Position numbers and translations under genes: made by a program. The notes below the pieces were generated by a model. The model ran no database searches, was not told the origin of the DNA, and saw only the letters and a program-made list of their open reading frames with translations. This document shows, one piece after another, positions 34,709 through 44,890 of a stretch of DNA of 64,000 bases. Position 1 is the first letter of the stretch, and every line of letters starts with the position of its first letter. The stretch is from Misgurnus anguillicaudatus (Eukaryota; Chordata; Actinopteri; Cypriniformes; Cobitidae). Location of the stretch: contig NC_073341.2 in the NCBI RefSeq assembly GCF_027580225.2, forward strand, positions 14,314,501 through 14,378,500. The letters are read 5' to 3'.

Positions 34709-35940
34709 GAGCCCTATTTTAACGATCTAAGCGCATTGTCTAAAGCGCACAGCGCAACGTCTAAATGGGCGTGTCCGAATCCACTTTTGCTAATTTAACG
34801 ACGGGGAAAAATGGTTTGTGCGCCGAGCACGTGGTCAAAAAGGGTTGGTACAATTTTTTAATGATTAATAATGGGAGTATTTTGGGCGTAACGTGCAATA
34901 AACCAATGAGAGTCTCAGCTCTCATCCCCTTTAAAAGCCAGTTGCACTGGCGCTATGTCTAATACATATTTAGATGACGGACTTTGTAAACTGAAAAACT
35001 AAGCGGAGGAAGAAGATCCTCAGTTTAAGATTAATGTTAAATAATTGTGTTGTGTTTCACTTGTGAAATTGTTATTTTTTCATTAAAACCTTTAAAACCC
35101 GTTTTCTTTTAATCATGGAAGTAAAAAGCAGGCTTTTAATTGCTTTAAATGTATGGCTATCCAATATCATCAAAAAATAATTTACAAGTATGTAAGATAA
35201 GGTTTGTACTCTAAAAATACTTTATTTGTAACAAACGAGATAAAGAAATTACAAACGGCTATCCGCACGTTTCAGCACTTGGACAGCGTCAGGTTTTTAA
35301 AGCATTACTTAAAAATGTTTCTTATCTCACCATATCCACAGGTACAGAGTCATCATATACAATAAATCTGTGAGGTAGCATTAAAAAAACATTTAAAAAC
35401 AGATGCATTTGTTTAAAGCAAAGCATTTATTTACTTACCAGGCTACAGGTGAAGCAGCTCTTTGTGCCTTCTAACGTCTCATAATTAGTCCTTATTTATG
35501 TCCAAGAGACTCAATAATAATCTTTTACATTCAATCCTTTAATCTTTCATATTTAAAAGCGTTTTGTGCTGCTGCGCATTCATGTGTGTGATAAGCAAAC
35601 CCGCGTTGTCGTCCCGTTTATAGGCGCATATTACTACTGCGCTCTTTAAATAACAAAAAAACATATTGCGCTATTGACTTTAGACTTAAGAGCAGGTTTT
35701 TGTTTGTCAATGGCGTAGTCTATTTTAGTTGCCTCAAAATAGCAACACGCCAACAATGCACCTGAACACACCTCGTTTTCAGACCAGAACGCCCATGGGC
35801 GCAAAAGGGGGTGCAAATGCATTTGCTATTTAAACAACGCAGCGCTAAACATGAAAATTAAAATTGCGCATGGTGGAAACTAGCAAAAGACACTTGCGTC
35901 GCGCATTGCGCTGCATTGCGCCAGGTGTAAGATAGAGCCC
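34709..35940. mobile_element. MITE in the right fold-back arm, GAGCCCTATTTTA ends
   Basis: The left end GAGCCCTATTTTAACG and the complement of the right end, GGGCTCTATCTTACAC, are imperfect inverted repeats. AAA on both sides (34706-34708, 35941-35943) fits a 3-bp duplication; the left fold-back arm gives the empty site (complement AACACAAAATGTGCC). The interior is rich in GCGCA motifs near both ends and has no recognisable transposase. Confidence 0.78.
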
Positions 35941-36252
35941 AAAATGTGCCTTTTCCAAATATTTATGGACCTAACTGTAAATCACAGATGTCCTGCAAGT
36001 GTGCATACATGATTCATCCTCAGATCCCACCTTACAAGCCCATTCTCTCATTAAGTTTGTTTTTTTATAGATCACAACCTTACGTACACACGTTTCCAGC
36101 GCCATTTTGAGCGTACACACTTATTAAATGAGACCCCTGATCTGAATTTTTCATACCTAGTATTTTGCACAAAAATGTGCAATTGGCTAGCCACTAGTTT
36201 GTCCAATATTTTAGATAAAAAGGAAATTTGAAATTTGTCTAAAATTAGTTAA

Positions 36253-37163
36253 AGGCGCAAAAGAGGATGTTTCCGCCGACTGAGAATCCAAAGACCGTTA
36301 CTGAGTTTTTTAAATAAACGCATGCGCAAGAACAGCCTCCCTCCTTCACAGCTCATATCTAGGAAACGCCTTCCATAACTCGTGCACGAGTATTTGAACA
36401 CGAGTGTTTGTTTACCACTGGCATATGCTGTGTCGCATCAGTGGATTCATTATGTGAAAAGATATGATAATAAACACATAAGATGTAAAGTTAGATCAGT
36501 CGAAGCTACTCCCATTTCAACTAGCGTGTAGCAGACTGGTCACTTACAACTACAGTACAAGAACAACGTCGATATACCTGAATAACAGTACAACAATAAT
36601 TATTCCACAAAGAAAGAATAATCACTGTTACCTGTCGAAGAGAATTTTTGCGACCTGCGCGTCTGACACCTCTCTGTTCCTTCATTGCTCTCCAGTTTTG
36701 AAATGTTTCTCCAATAACGACTCTGGTTAGATAACATTCTTCTGACAATTTTCTCCTCTTCTCAGCGACTTAAAAACTCTTTCTTTTGCGTCCTCCTTCG
36801 GGTTTCTTCTCGTCCACGGTGCAGATTCGAGGAGGAAAGCAGGAGCGAAAATGAAAACAAACCGAAACTTAAGACGGAGTTTCATGCGCTATGCGCATGC
36901 GTCACTCGTGTAACGTTACTGGAGCGCGCACGTCTCTCGCAAGAAACGTAATGACAGTGATTGACAAGCCAGAGGGCCAATGACGATTGCGATGATTGCA
37001 TCAACGATTGGCTGATGTTTATAAGGCCCTACCTTATGCACAGATGACATATATTAATTTTATTACTTTCAGTGCGCCTAATAAATAGTCTTTTATCATT
37101 TAGTAAAGACAGTTTCAGGTAATATTGCAAAAATGTATTAAACAAACATCCTCTTTTCCACCT
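36253..37163. mobile_element. TTAA-class transposon, 911 bp
   Basis: The ends AGGCGCAAAAGAGGATGTTT and (complement of right) AGGTGGAAAAGAGGATGTTT are flanked by TTAA on both sides (36249-36252, 37164-37167), the duplication of piggyBac-like and Kolobok-like elements. A minus-strand frame gives EECYLTRVVIGETFQNWRAM, then KEQRGVRRAGRK, and ends near a donor-like GACAG/GTAACAG, so it may retain a first exon. The protein family is not identified. Confidence 0.75.
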
Positions 37164-37184
37164 TTAACTCTCCCATGTCAAGAT

Positions 37185-37560
37185 TTGTTTTTTTTTATTA
37201 AATGAGGCGCCTAATAACTGCACAGCAAAAAATGACTTTCTTACTTAATTTTTTTGTATTGTTTTAGTACAGATTTCTAAAAATTCTTAAATCAAGATGC
37301 ATTTTCTTGATGAGCAAAATGACCTAAGTATATAAGTCTAGTTTACTTTATAGACCAAAAAGTGAATGTGTGCATAAAACACGCAAAAAATCTGGCAATG
37401 AGGTAAGCATGTTTTTCTAAAATTTTTAGTTTTTCTAAAAGAGTTTAAGAAAAAAGATTTTTGCTTACCCCATTGGCATCTTTTGGGGTGTGCTGGTTTG
37501 AATCAGTTCTAGTGACTAGTTGATGATATTGAGCACTGGTTCTGGCACTGCAGGAAAAAA
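37185..37560. repeat. Dispersed AT-rich MITE-like repeat
   Basis: CACAGCAAAAAATGACTTTC, TTTTAGTACAGATTTCTAAA and TGCATTTTCTTGATGAGCAA are blocks of a repeat seen in many fish genes. The far side has AAAGATTTTTGCTTACCCC and CACTGCAGGAAAAAA as the approximate inverse. Ends are not sharp. Confidence 0.5.
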
Positions 37561-37569
37561 CCTCTTTCA

Positions 37570-38400
37570 ATAGTTTTGTGGAACAGGATCTAATATATAC
37601 AGTGACAATGTGGATGATTTATTACTTTTAAGAGCTCAAATTGTTTGTATGGCAGTCTGTAGTTTGGTGTACTATTGGATATAATGGTGGCTGATTGTAT
37701 AGCTTTGATATTTTCTCTAATTAGCTTGATTTTGTTTTTGAAGAAATTCTTAAAATCATTGCTACCGTGGTACAGTTTAGTAGCTGTTTTTGTTGATGCT
37801 TTGTTTCTTGTCACTTTTGCAACTAAATTAATATGCAATCAAGGATTATTATGATTTTCTTCGATAAGTTTGCTGAGATAAGTAGATTTGGTGATTTTTA
37901 GTGCCTGTCTGTAATGATGAACACTTTCTTTCCATGCATCACATTCACGCCTTTCCGGTAGGTTTGTAGTCCTCCATCTACGCTCCATTTTTCTAGCTAC
38001 CTTTTTAAGGGCTGAGGTGTGATGATCATACCATGGTGCTGTCTTTTTTCTTTAATCCTCTTTAACAGTTTCTAATGTACTGGATAAAGGTTACAGCATC
38101 AAGATTTCATTGCTGTTTGATAGATGATGCAGTTGAGACAGGTCTGAAAGATTGCTGATAAAGCTTTCTTTAGTAGTAGATATGATTGTTCTGCCTAGTC
38201 GGTAACGTAATGTAGAAAGAGAGATCTTATCTGGAAGCATTCTGTGTATGAAACGAGGCAATAGTCCAAGATATTAATATCGAGTCCATATGACAGAATT
38301 AAGTCTAAGGTTTGGACACGAAAATATGTTGATCCTGTAACAATTGATCTTACACCAAGTTGAGAATATCCATAAGCTAGTCCTAACACTAGTCCTAATT
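37570..38400 (-). pseudogene. L2-like LINE relic (endonuclease/RT linker)
   Basis: Minus-strand frames read, in order, TYFRVQTLDLILSYGLDI (end of an endonuclease domain; the expected pattern is TLDLV.S.G), then YLSKLIEENHNNP, LHINLVAKVTRN and NDFKNFFKNKIKLIREN. These are typical landmarks between endonuclease and reverse transcriptase in L2-type LINEs. Stops and frameshifts break the frame. The reverse transcriptase itself is missing downstream. The relic ends only about 50 bp before the receptor's first coding exon. Confidence 0.72.
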
Positions 38401-38457
38401 CTTTTTCCTTCTTTAAATCCCACAACTCCCCCACCCTTTATGTTCTAGGTAGGAAAG

Positions 38458-38924
38458 ATGGATAGCAGCGGTGACTTGTTGAGATCTCCCATCTCCTCTT
38501 GTTGCATGGATAATGCTACTATGGAAAATTCCAGCATGAGTCAAATCTTTGAAGTAGTGCTACAGTCGAAGAACACAACGAAGCGCAACCCACAGTTTGT
38601 CGGAGTGGAGCTTCTTCAGTCCTTTAAACCTCTCATCATTCCCTGCTATGCTCTCGTGCTCCTGGTTGGAGTTTTCGGTAACTACCTGTTGCTATACGTC
38701 ATCTGCCATACCAAAAAGATGCACAACGTCACCAACTTCTTCATCGGTAACCTGGCTTTTTCTGACATGCTGATGTGTGCCACCTGCGTGCCGTTTACGC
38801 TGGCGTACGCTTTTAATCCTCGAGGATGGGTGTTCGGAAGATTCATGTGCTACCTGGTGTTCCTCATTCAGCCGGTGACGGTGTATGTTTCCGTATTCAC
38901 ACTAACTGCAATCGGGGTGGACAG
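38458..38924 (+). CDS. prlhr2: Prolactin-releasing peptide receptor, coding exon 1 (joined to 42083-42725)
   Basis: This exon encodes residues 1-155 and two bases of Arg156 of a 369-residue rhodopsin-type GPCR. The N-terminal tail has three N-glycosylation sequons (N19, N24, N39). TM1 spans about 58-83 (with [10 protein letters not shown]), TM2 about 91-116 (NLAFSDMLM), and TM3 begins at C131, the cysteine expected to bond to extracellular loop 2. The exon ends at AG/GTGAGT inside the DRY arginine. The family is RFamide/NPY-like; prolactin-releasing peptide is the expected ligand, acting at the plasma membrane. A TTCTAG acceptor-like site 10 bp before the ATG suggests an upstream noncoding exon. 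The symbol, including fish paralogue 2, is inferred from residue pattern only. Confidence 0.88.
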
Positions 38925-39383
38925 GTGAGTTATGCATTGTGTATATTGTGTAACTGGATCAAGACATTAAATATGAATGTTATACTCTCCACTCCCACCT
39001 TTTTACCTCTCAGATCGTTTTTATTTTGACCATTTTTCATTTGTGTGTTTTCTGTATTGCTCATCTGTTATGTTAATCTCAGGTTCATATTGAAAGAGCT
39101 GAACAGATGATGTTGATGTTCTTGTATTTTTAATGGAATGCAGGTGTCAAGACCACATACCACCGCCTACTGTCTATAAATGTCTAATGCTGCTTGTCTC
39201 ATCTTATGTTTTAAGACATTTTAAAATCTACTGATTAAAGACTGGTGTAAACCAAATGGCGCCTCAGTTTTAAAATAATCAAAGTTTAATTAAACGGTGA
39301 CATTTGTACTGTTTTAAATTTCACATTCACATAGCCAAATCTATTACACCATACAACTGTTTATGATTGTGGTATCCTTAGAG

Positions 39384-39576
39384 CAGGGGTGTCAAACTCA
39401 GTTCCTGGAGGGCCGGTGTCCTACACAGTTTAGCTCCAACCAACTCCAACACACCTGTTTGGAAGTTTCTAGTAATCCTGAAGACCTTGATTAAATGCAT
39501 CAGGTGTTTTTGATTAGGGCTGGATCCAAACTCTGCAGGGACACCGGCCCTCCAGGAATTGAGTTTGACACCACTG
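39384..39576. mobile_element. hAT MITE in the receptor intron, 193 bp
   Basis: The ends CAGGGGTGTCAAACTCAGTT and (complement) CAGTGGTGTCAAACTCAATT are inverted. The identical 8-bp flank CCTTAGAG is at 39376-39383 and 39577-39584. This is a well-known abundant fish hAT MITE type with a GGAGGGCCGG arm. Confidence 0.92.
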
Positions 39577-40029
39577 CCTTAGAGGAATAGTTTACACAAG
39601 AATGAAAATTCTGTCATCTTTTACACATCACGTGTCTCCGTTTTCCTATGGAATACAAAAGATTCATTTTTGTTAAAAAATATGAAAGTAAATTTAGTTA
39701 CAATGTAAACGCACTTTTTATTGCATAAGTACATAATAAACATCAGATTGAATTTTAAAATTTTGTTTTCTTTATGATCAATTTATTCAATAACATGTAA
39801 AATCCTCTCCCGCTAGCCCTAGTTGATTTTTTGCAATTTGGAAATAGCTCCTTAGTGACATCAAGCTATACATTTTTATTAATAAAATCAAATGTCAGTC
39901 CATGGAACAGTAATTTGAGCAGACTTGCTTGTAAAAGAGCAATAAGGGTGTACATTAAAAGAAATGGGTGACATTTTTGGGTAGGGCAATGAAAAATTCT
40001 GTGAAAAAATGCATTGAAAGGCGGGGTGC

Positions 40030-40950
40030 TAGCCTGACGTTGTCATACTCAATTCTTGTCAGAATTTGAGTCTGATACCGCTCCATTGGGCTATGATTAT
40101 GGGGCGTGTCTCAACCGAAAAATGCCTCTGCACTCAATTAGATAGACCTACGACCAATCAGAGCAACGCGGTGTGTTACGTATGTTGAAATGGCGTCTTT
40201 AGCAACCTGACCGACCTGCTAGTTATTTCGCTACAATGACACTAACATTGTGATTATACTAAGTCTGAGTTAGCGAACGTACATCAACACCTACTATGTT
40301 TACATCATTTCATTTATAAGTATTTACTAAGTCATACAGTAAGACTATCTCTTACCATTTGTACGTTAGGTGAACTTCATCCACGACGATACCCATTATG
40401 TTGGCTTCAAAAAATATTGGAGCCTAGTATGTTCCTCCACTTATTCAGCAGCCACGATTCCGGGCTTCCGAAAAGACGCTGGCAACGACCACTAATTATA
40501 TCCATCTCGTCGTGCACGCCGAGTTGCATCGCCGTGATACCCATTTCAGTTGCTTCTTTAACTTGGTCCTCCATAAGTGCGACCAAAGGAGAAACAACAA
40601 TGACAATAGGGTTTTCATGTCCCATCTTCATAACGACCATCGGAGCTAGCTGATAAATGAAACGTTTGCCGAATTTCTTAGAACAGACTCAATGTCAGAA
40701 TCCACACATTTGAATTCTACAGCGGCAGCCATTTCGTTGTAAACAGATTCAACACGCGCTCTTTGGTGACGTGGTTGATTACGTTACTGTTGATCATCTG
40801 TCCATCATCGTATAAAGCCCACCCTGACAATTTGATTGGTCGACCAGCTTTGGGTCTCGCATAGAAGCTCCTCAACGGAAACACCCCAGACCGATCTTCC
40901 CGTTTTCAAAATGTTGTGGGCGGGGCTAAGATCGACTTGCACCCAGGCTA
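40030..40950. mobile_element. 921-bp element carrying a RecQ-like helicase fragment
   Basis: The insertion is bounded by the 9-bp direct repeat GCGGGGTGC (40021-40029 and 40951-40959) and short inverted ends TAGCCTG/CAGGCTA. The 9-bp duplication would suit Mutator-like elements, but an 8-bp reading (hAT or other) cannot be excluded. It has no transposase. Most of its interior is a decayed minus-strand exon of a RecQ-like helicase. Confidence 0.75.
40356..40732 (-). pseudogene. RecQ-like DNA helicase exon, decayed, transposon-borne
   Basis: The minus strand starts with ATG at 40732 (MAAAVEFKCVDSDIESV). After a frame change it reads KKFGKRFIYQLAPMVVMKM, resembling the GK of Walker A. Then come IVIVVSPLVALMEDQV (motif Ia region) and, after a frameshift, GIVVDEVHLTYKW (DEVH Walker B box). 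It ends at a splice donor, AAATG/GTAAGA. The order and wording fit RecQ-type helicases. Part of the region before Walker A looks deleted and the frame is broken, so this copy is not functional. It is not part of the receptor gene, since it lies antisense inside a transposon. Confidence 0.75.
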
Positions 40951-41164
40951 GCGGGGTGCATGATTTTTGAAAAAAATTGAGTAAAAGAGTACCAAAACAC
41001 AATTGTAATGGAGCATGTCTTCTAACTAAAATTGTTGCCTGGTTGCGTATGTGTGGGGCGGGTCTATCAAAAGAAGGTTCAGATTCTATTGGGGTAGGGG
41101 CGTGTTTGTTTAGGTGATTTCAAATATCAACATTGGCTTTCAGAGATCATGCACCCCGCCTTTA

Positions 41165-42082
41165 AATGCAACAAAATGCCTAATAAATACAACTTGTCAA
41201 AACATATTATGAGTCAAATATCCATTAGATCTATTTAAAAAAAATGTAAATAAGTTTTTCAAGCTTGATTTGTCAGTGACCCTTAACCATACAGACAACA
41301 TAGCTGTAAAATGCTCCCAAATGTGAAAATCTAAAAAAAGAAGCAATTTTTTCTCTAATGCTCCTGAAAAGGTCAATCGTAGGTGCCTAATGCATCTTCT
41401 CTTTCTAACTTTTTGCCTGTATAGAGCCTGTAACCTTCAAACTCACATCTCGATGAATGATGGTATTGCATGTTAAATTTGTGGTTTGCAGTGTAACGGG
41501 TACATTAGGAAACCTTTTACCTGAATTCAGATGGTGAAGGTTTTTCTGTAAAGCATTGACTGTCACCTGTACAGTATAACTGCTCTGTTGGTTAATTCAC
41601 TGTGCCTGTAATACTTGAATGAATGCTGTCTGTAATATTACTTGGAGAGCAAGCGAGAAACGTGTCTATTGAAGAGCGAGCATGTGACAGCGCGCATAAC
41701 GCATTAAAACTGCATCTTTTCATGCAGAACATCTCAAGGCTTCCAACGGGGTTCGACTTATATTTAAGAAAACAAGACAATTAGCGTTTATAGATCGTTT
41801 TTTTAGATCCATTTGGAGTCGGTAGAGATTACAGCATGTTTTATTCATTTATCAAATGCACCTGAAAGCAGATCATGCAGCCCCATGCGAATAGCAATCC
41901 CATCTTCTGTCAATGCATTTGCCGAGTGGTTGTTTCTCAAGTTCTCCAAATGTCTGAAGTGGATGATAAATGTCATTAACAATTATAGATAGATCAAAGG
42001 CCAAACCAAAATACAACATTAAAGGATAAACTTACATTACTTAGATTTGAGTAAACTGATGTAACCTGTCTTTCGATCATAG
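41165..42082 (+). other. 3' part of the receptor intron
   Basis: Intron sequence ending in the acceptor TTTCGATCATAG. No repeats with clear termini or other genes are seen here. Confidence 0.6.
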
Positions 42083-42725
42083 ATACTACGCTACAGTTCA
42101 TCCTCTTAAGAAGCGCATCTCAGTTCTGGCCTGCACCTATCTTCTGTCTGGGATCTGGATTCTGTCGTGTGGTCTGGTTGCTCCGGCCGTGGCCCACACT
42201 TACCACGTTGAGTTCAAAGACGAAGGCTTCACCATCTGCGAGGAGTTCTGGATGGGTCAGGAGAGAGAGCGACTGGCATACGCGTACAGCACGCTTTTCA
42301 TCACTTACGTTCTTCCCCTCTCCGCCCTCTGCATTTCTTACCTGTGCATTACCGTGAAACTTCGCAATTGCGTGGTGCCGGGTCATCGAACCCAGAGCCA
42401 AGCCGAAGCCCAGCGGGCACGTAAGCGAAAGACGTTTCGGCTGGTGTCATTGGTGGTTGCCGCGTTCGCCATCTGCTGGATGCCGATAAGCGTTTTTAAC
42501 GTTCTTCGGGATATCGATATCGACCTGATCGACAAGCGTTATTTTTTGTTGATTCAACTGTTATGTCACTGGTGTGGGATGAGTTCCTCGTGCTGTAATC
42601 CTTTTTTGTACGCGTGGCTGCACGACCGGTTCAGGGCGGAGCTGCGGAAGATGTTTACTTGTCATCGACGAATTGGGATTGGGATACCGGCCAACAATTG
42701 CGCCACCGCTAGCGTGGTTCTCTGA
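42083..42725 (+). CDS. prlhr2: Prolactin-releasing peptide receptor, coding exon 2
   Basis: The exon starts after TCATAG and completes the DRY motif (D155-R156-Y157, then YATVHPLKKR). It encodes TM4 to the C terminus: TM4 about 168-190, loop cysteine C208 (FTICEEFW), TM5 about 223-246, a basic third loop (RARKRKTFRL), TM6 with CWMP at 287-290 in place of the more usual CWLP, and TM7 with NPFLY at 328-332. TGA is at 42723-42725. The length of 369 is close to the 370 of human PRLHR. Frame is maintained across the 3158-bp intron, so the gene appears intact. Neuropeptide FF or NPY receptors are less likely alternatives. Confidence 0.9.
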
Positions 42726-43047
42726 CAGCGAGAAAGTCAAGACGAGTTATTACAAAGGCCACGGTGAATGCAGAGGCAATCAGATCACTCGATCTGTTAC
42801 CTTTAGTCCTGCTCATCTTTCACATTCATTATGTTGCAGATGGTAACAAACAACGCTACATCTACTGTAGCATGTGTCCGTGCTGGTTATATACAGAGAA
42901 CGGGGTTGGATTATGCATAAAGGTTGACCATTATGTCTCTGATCTCTACATGGATTATGGAGGTAGTGCTGGTTTGAATGGAAACTGAGCTTAGATGTTT
43001 GTTTTGGATGTCATCACACAGTTTCAGAAGATTGTGAAGATGATTTG

Positions 43048-43053
43048 AATAAA
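43048..43053 (+). terminator. Candidate poly(A) signal of the receptor gene
   Basis: AATAAA lies 323 bp after the stop codon, followed by a GTGTGAG stretch. It is the first canonical signal downstream. Later AATAAA copies (about 43798 and 43886) are alternatives. Confidence 0.5.
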
Positions 43054-43336
43054 GTGTGAGAAAGAAGCGGACAAAAGAAAGTCTATTTTGAGATGTAATG
43101 ATGTACAAATGTATATAACATGGGCAATTCCATGCAAATGTTAACATTATCATGAAATGTAAAGTTTTTAACTATACTGATAACTCAGATGTCTATATTT
43201 GGTGGTGTAAATATCCATACAAGGTCTATTTTAATGTTTTATGTATTATTTACAATAGTTAAGTATGTGCAAATTTCAGAATACTCATGTCTATAACATT
43301 GTATTTTCCTCATACAAAAATGAAAACAAATTTGAA

Positions 43337-43600
43337 ATTAAGTTTATTTAACTAAATTCAGGAGGAGCATGGTCATGTAATCCAACCAATCAGGTGTCTA
43401 TAAATAGCTGTCCTTCAGCATCTTTTCTCCACCCCATCACCTCACTCTCAGCTAGTACATCTATCCCAGTAAAAAGGGAAGGGGGGTACTTTGGGTTCGG
43501 GCTAAAGTTCAAAGCTCGGACAGCATGCCAAATATGCTTTATCTCATTCCCTATTGATTACATGTTAATGCAAACTCGTGAAATGTTTTATGAAGAGCCA
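43337..43600 (+). repeat. LTR-like dispersed repeat
   Basis: Matches 28560-28910 in two blocks. Here the blocks are contiguous: TTTATTTAACTAAATTCAGG, AGGAGCATGGTCATGTAATC, a TATAAATA box at about 43402, then a pyrimidine-rich stretch and GGACAGCATGCCAAATATG. The order suggests a promoter followed by a transcribed part, as in a solo LTR. No TG..CA ends or target duplication were confirmed. Confidence 0.45.
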
Positions 43601-43940
43601 TCCCTTCTCCATTTATTGCTTTTGGTTTGTGCATTTTAATTCACAAAAGTATGTTGTCTCCCAAAAACGTGTTACCCTTTTTGTCACATGCATAGCGCAT
43701 GCATGTTTCTATGAGTAGGATGAGTATTGACTGATATTTTTCTGATGTTTGATCATAAGGGGTTTAGGAAAATACAAACAGATTAAATATATTGACAATA
43801 AATGCATTCACTGAGAATTTGTATGTTAAGTTTTGACAGCAAATGTCACATTCATAACGCTGGATTTGGTCACATGCAATGTTGAAATAATAAACAATGT
43901 GTTGACTGGAGATTATGTTTTATATTCTGCTTTTCATACA
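43601..43940. other. No gene recognised
   Basis: AT-rich sequence with AATAAA at about 43798 and 43886; no homology seen. Confidence 0.4.
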
Positions 43941-44410
43941 CCATAATCCCTTACCGGACTATGCGTCATGAAGATGAAAAAACATATATTAGTTGCACTG
44001 GACTATACGTTGCATTTACTTTACTAAATTATTTCACAAAATCCAAGTTGAACAACAGACATTTAATCTGGAAAGGCAAGTTATTCAACTAAACAATAGC
44101 AGACAGAACAGCAGGCTGAATAGATGTCTGTACGTTAACGTAATACAAACAGTTATTTATACGATACACAATAGCGTACAGGATATACCTGGAAGGCTGA
44201 ATAGGCCAAATAAACACAACAAGCCAACGCACATCAAGTTCGCAGGCTCGTCACCCCATATCACTAAATCCAGTGAATTACATAAATACAGAAGCAGCAT
44301 ATAGCGGACTCTCGCAGCTGTAGATGGTAATGTTGTCTCTCGGTTCATATATGTCAAAATTAATTTATACTATGAAAAAAAGTGTGACTTATAGTCCGGA
44401 AAATACGGTA
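43941..44410. mobile_element. MITE with CCGGACTATAAGTC-type ends
   Basis: The right end GACTTATAGTCCGGAAAATA followed by CGGTA is a widespread vertebrate MITE terminus. The left end ACCGGACTATGCGTCA is its diverged inverse. The target duplication could not be fixed. Confidence 0.6.
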
Positions 44411-44890
44411 ATTTACCAGCACCACCACTCCTGTATGTCAGGTCGAATTATGTAATATGTTTGGGATAATTGTGCTAAACTGATCAGTTTGGAGTGATTT
44501 CTGAAAGATGAATAAAGAATTGAGTTTTTCTCAGTCGCTTCTCAGATCAGAAATTAATTTTTCAAAACACCTTCAACCTGCACATAATCATGTCAGTTGT
44601 TCACACAATTTAAGCAAATTGTTTTGCTTTGATACAATCATGCAAATGATTATGCACAATTGTCTGCTGCTTGCCACATTTTCAATAGCTCACGTAATTT
44701 TCATCAAAATACATTATACTGGTTTCTGTTGAATCAAAACGTTTAGAAATTAGTTCATTGCGGAATGCTTGACCATTTTGTCACAATATGTTTTTGCAGA
44801 CTTTTGTAAATGTGAACTGAATTGATAAATAGCTGAAGGGAAATTAATATGCAAAGTGTTCGATCACTGTATAAGAAAGACATTATAGTT

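Larger units (their letters stand above)
32721..35977. mobile_element. Fold-back Tc1-like element with two younger insertions
   Basis: The termini CAGTTAGGTCTATAAATATT and (complement of the right end) CAGTTAGGTCCATAAATATT are flanked by TA (32719-32720, 35978-35979). The inverted arms are long: sequence from 32721 to about 33790 is matched in reverse by 34235-35977 once insertions are ignored. Each arm ends with an inward-facing start of a Tc1-like transposase. Two younger elements (33172-33652 and 34709-35940) sit one in each arm, and the opposite arm gives the empty site for each. Confidence 0.85.
40018..41161. mobile_element. TTAA-class MITE in the receptor intron, interrupted
   Basis: The left end AAGGCGGGGTGC and the right end GCACCCCGCCT belong to the same family as 30196-31239 (opposite orientation). 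The right side is flanked by TTAA, the left by a similar TTGA/TGAA. Almost the whole left arm is displaced by the insertion 40030-40950; beyond it the arm continues as GCGGGGTGCATGATTTTTG. Confidence 0.75.

Noticed and set aside
40407..40640. RecQ helicase as a host gene antisense in the receptor intron
   Set aside because: Frames are broken, only one exon is present, and the whole lies between transposon ends with a 9-bp target repeat.
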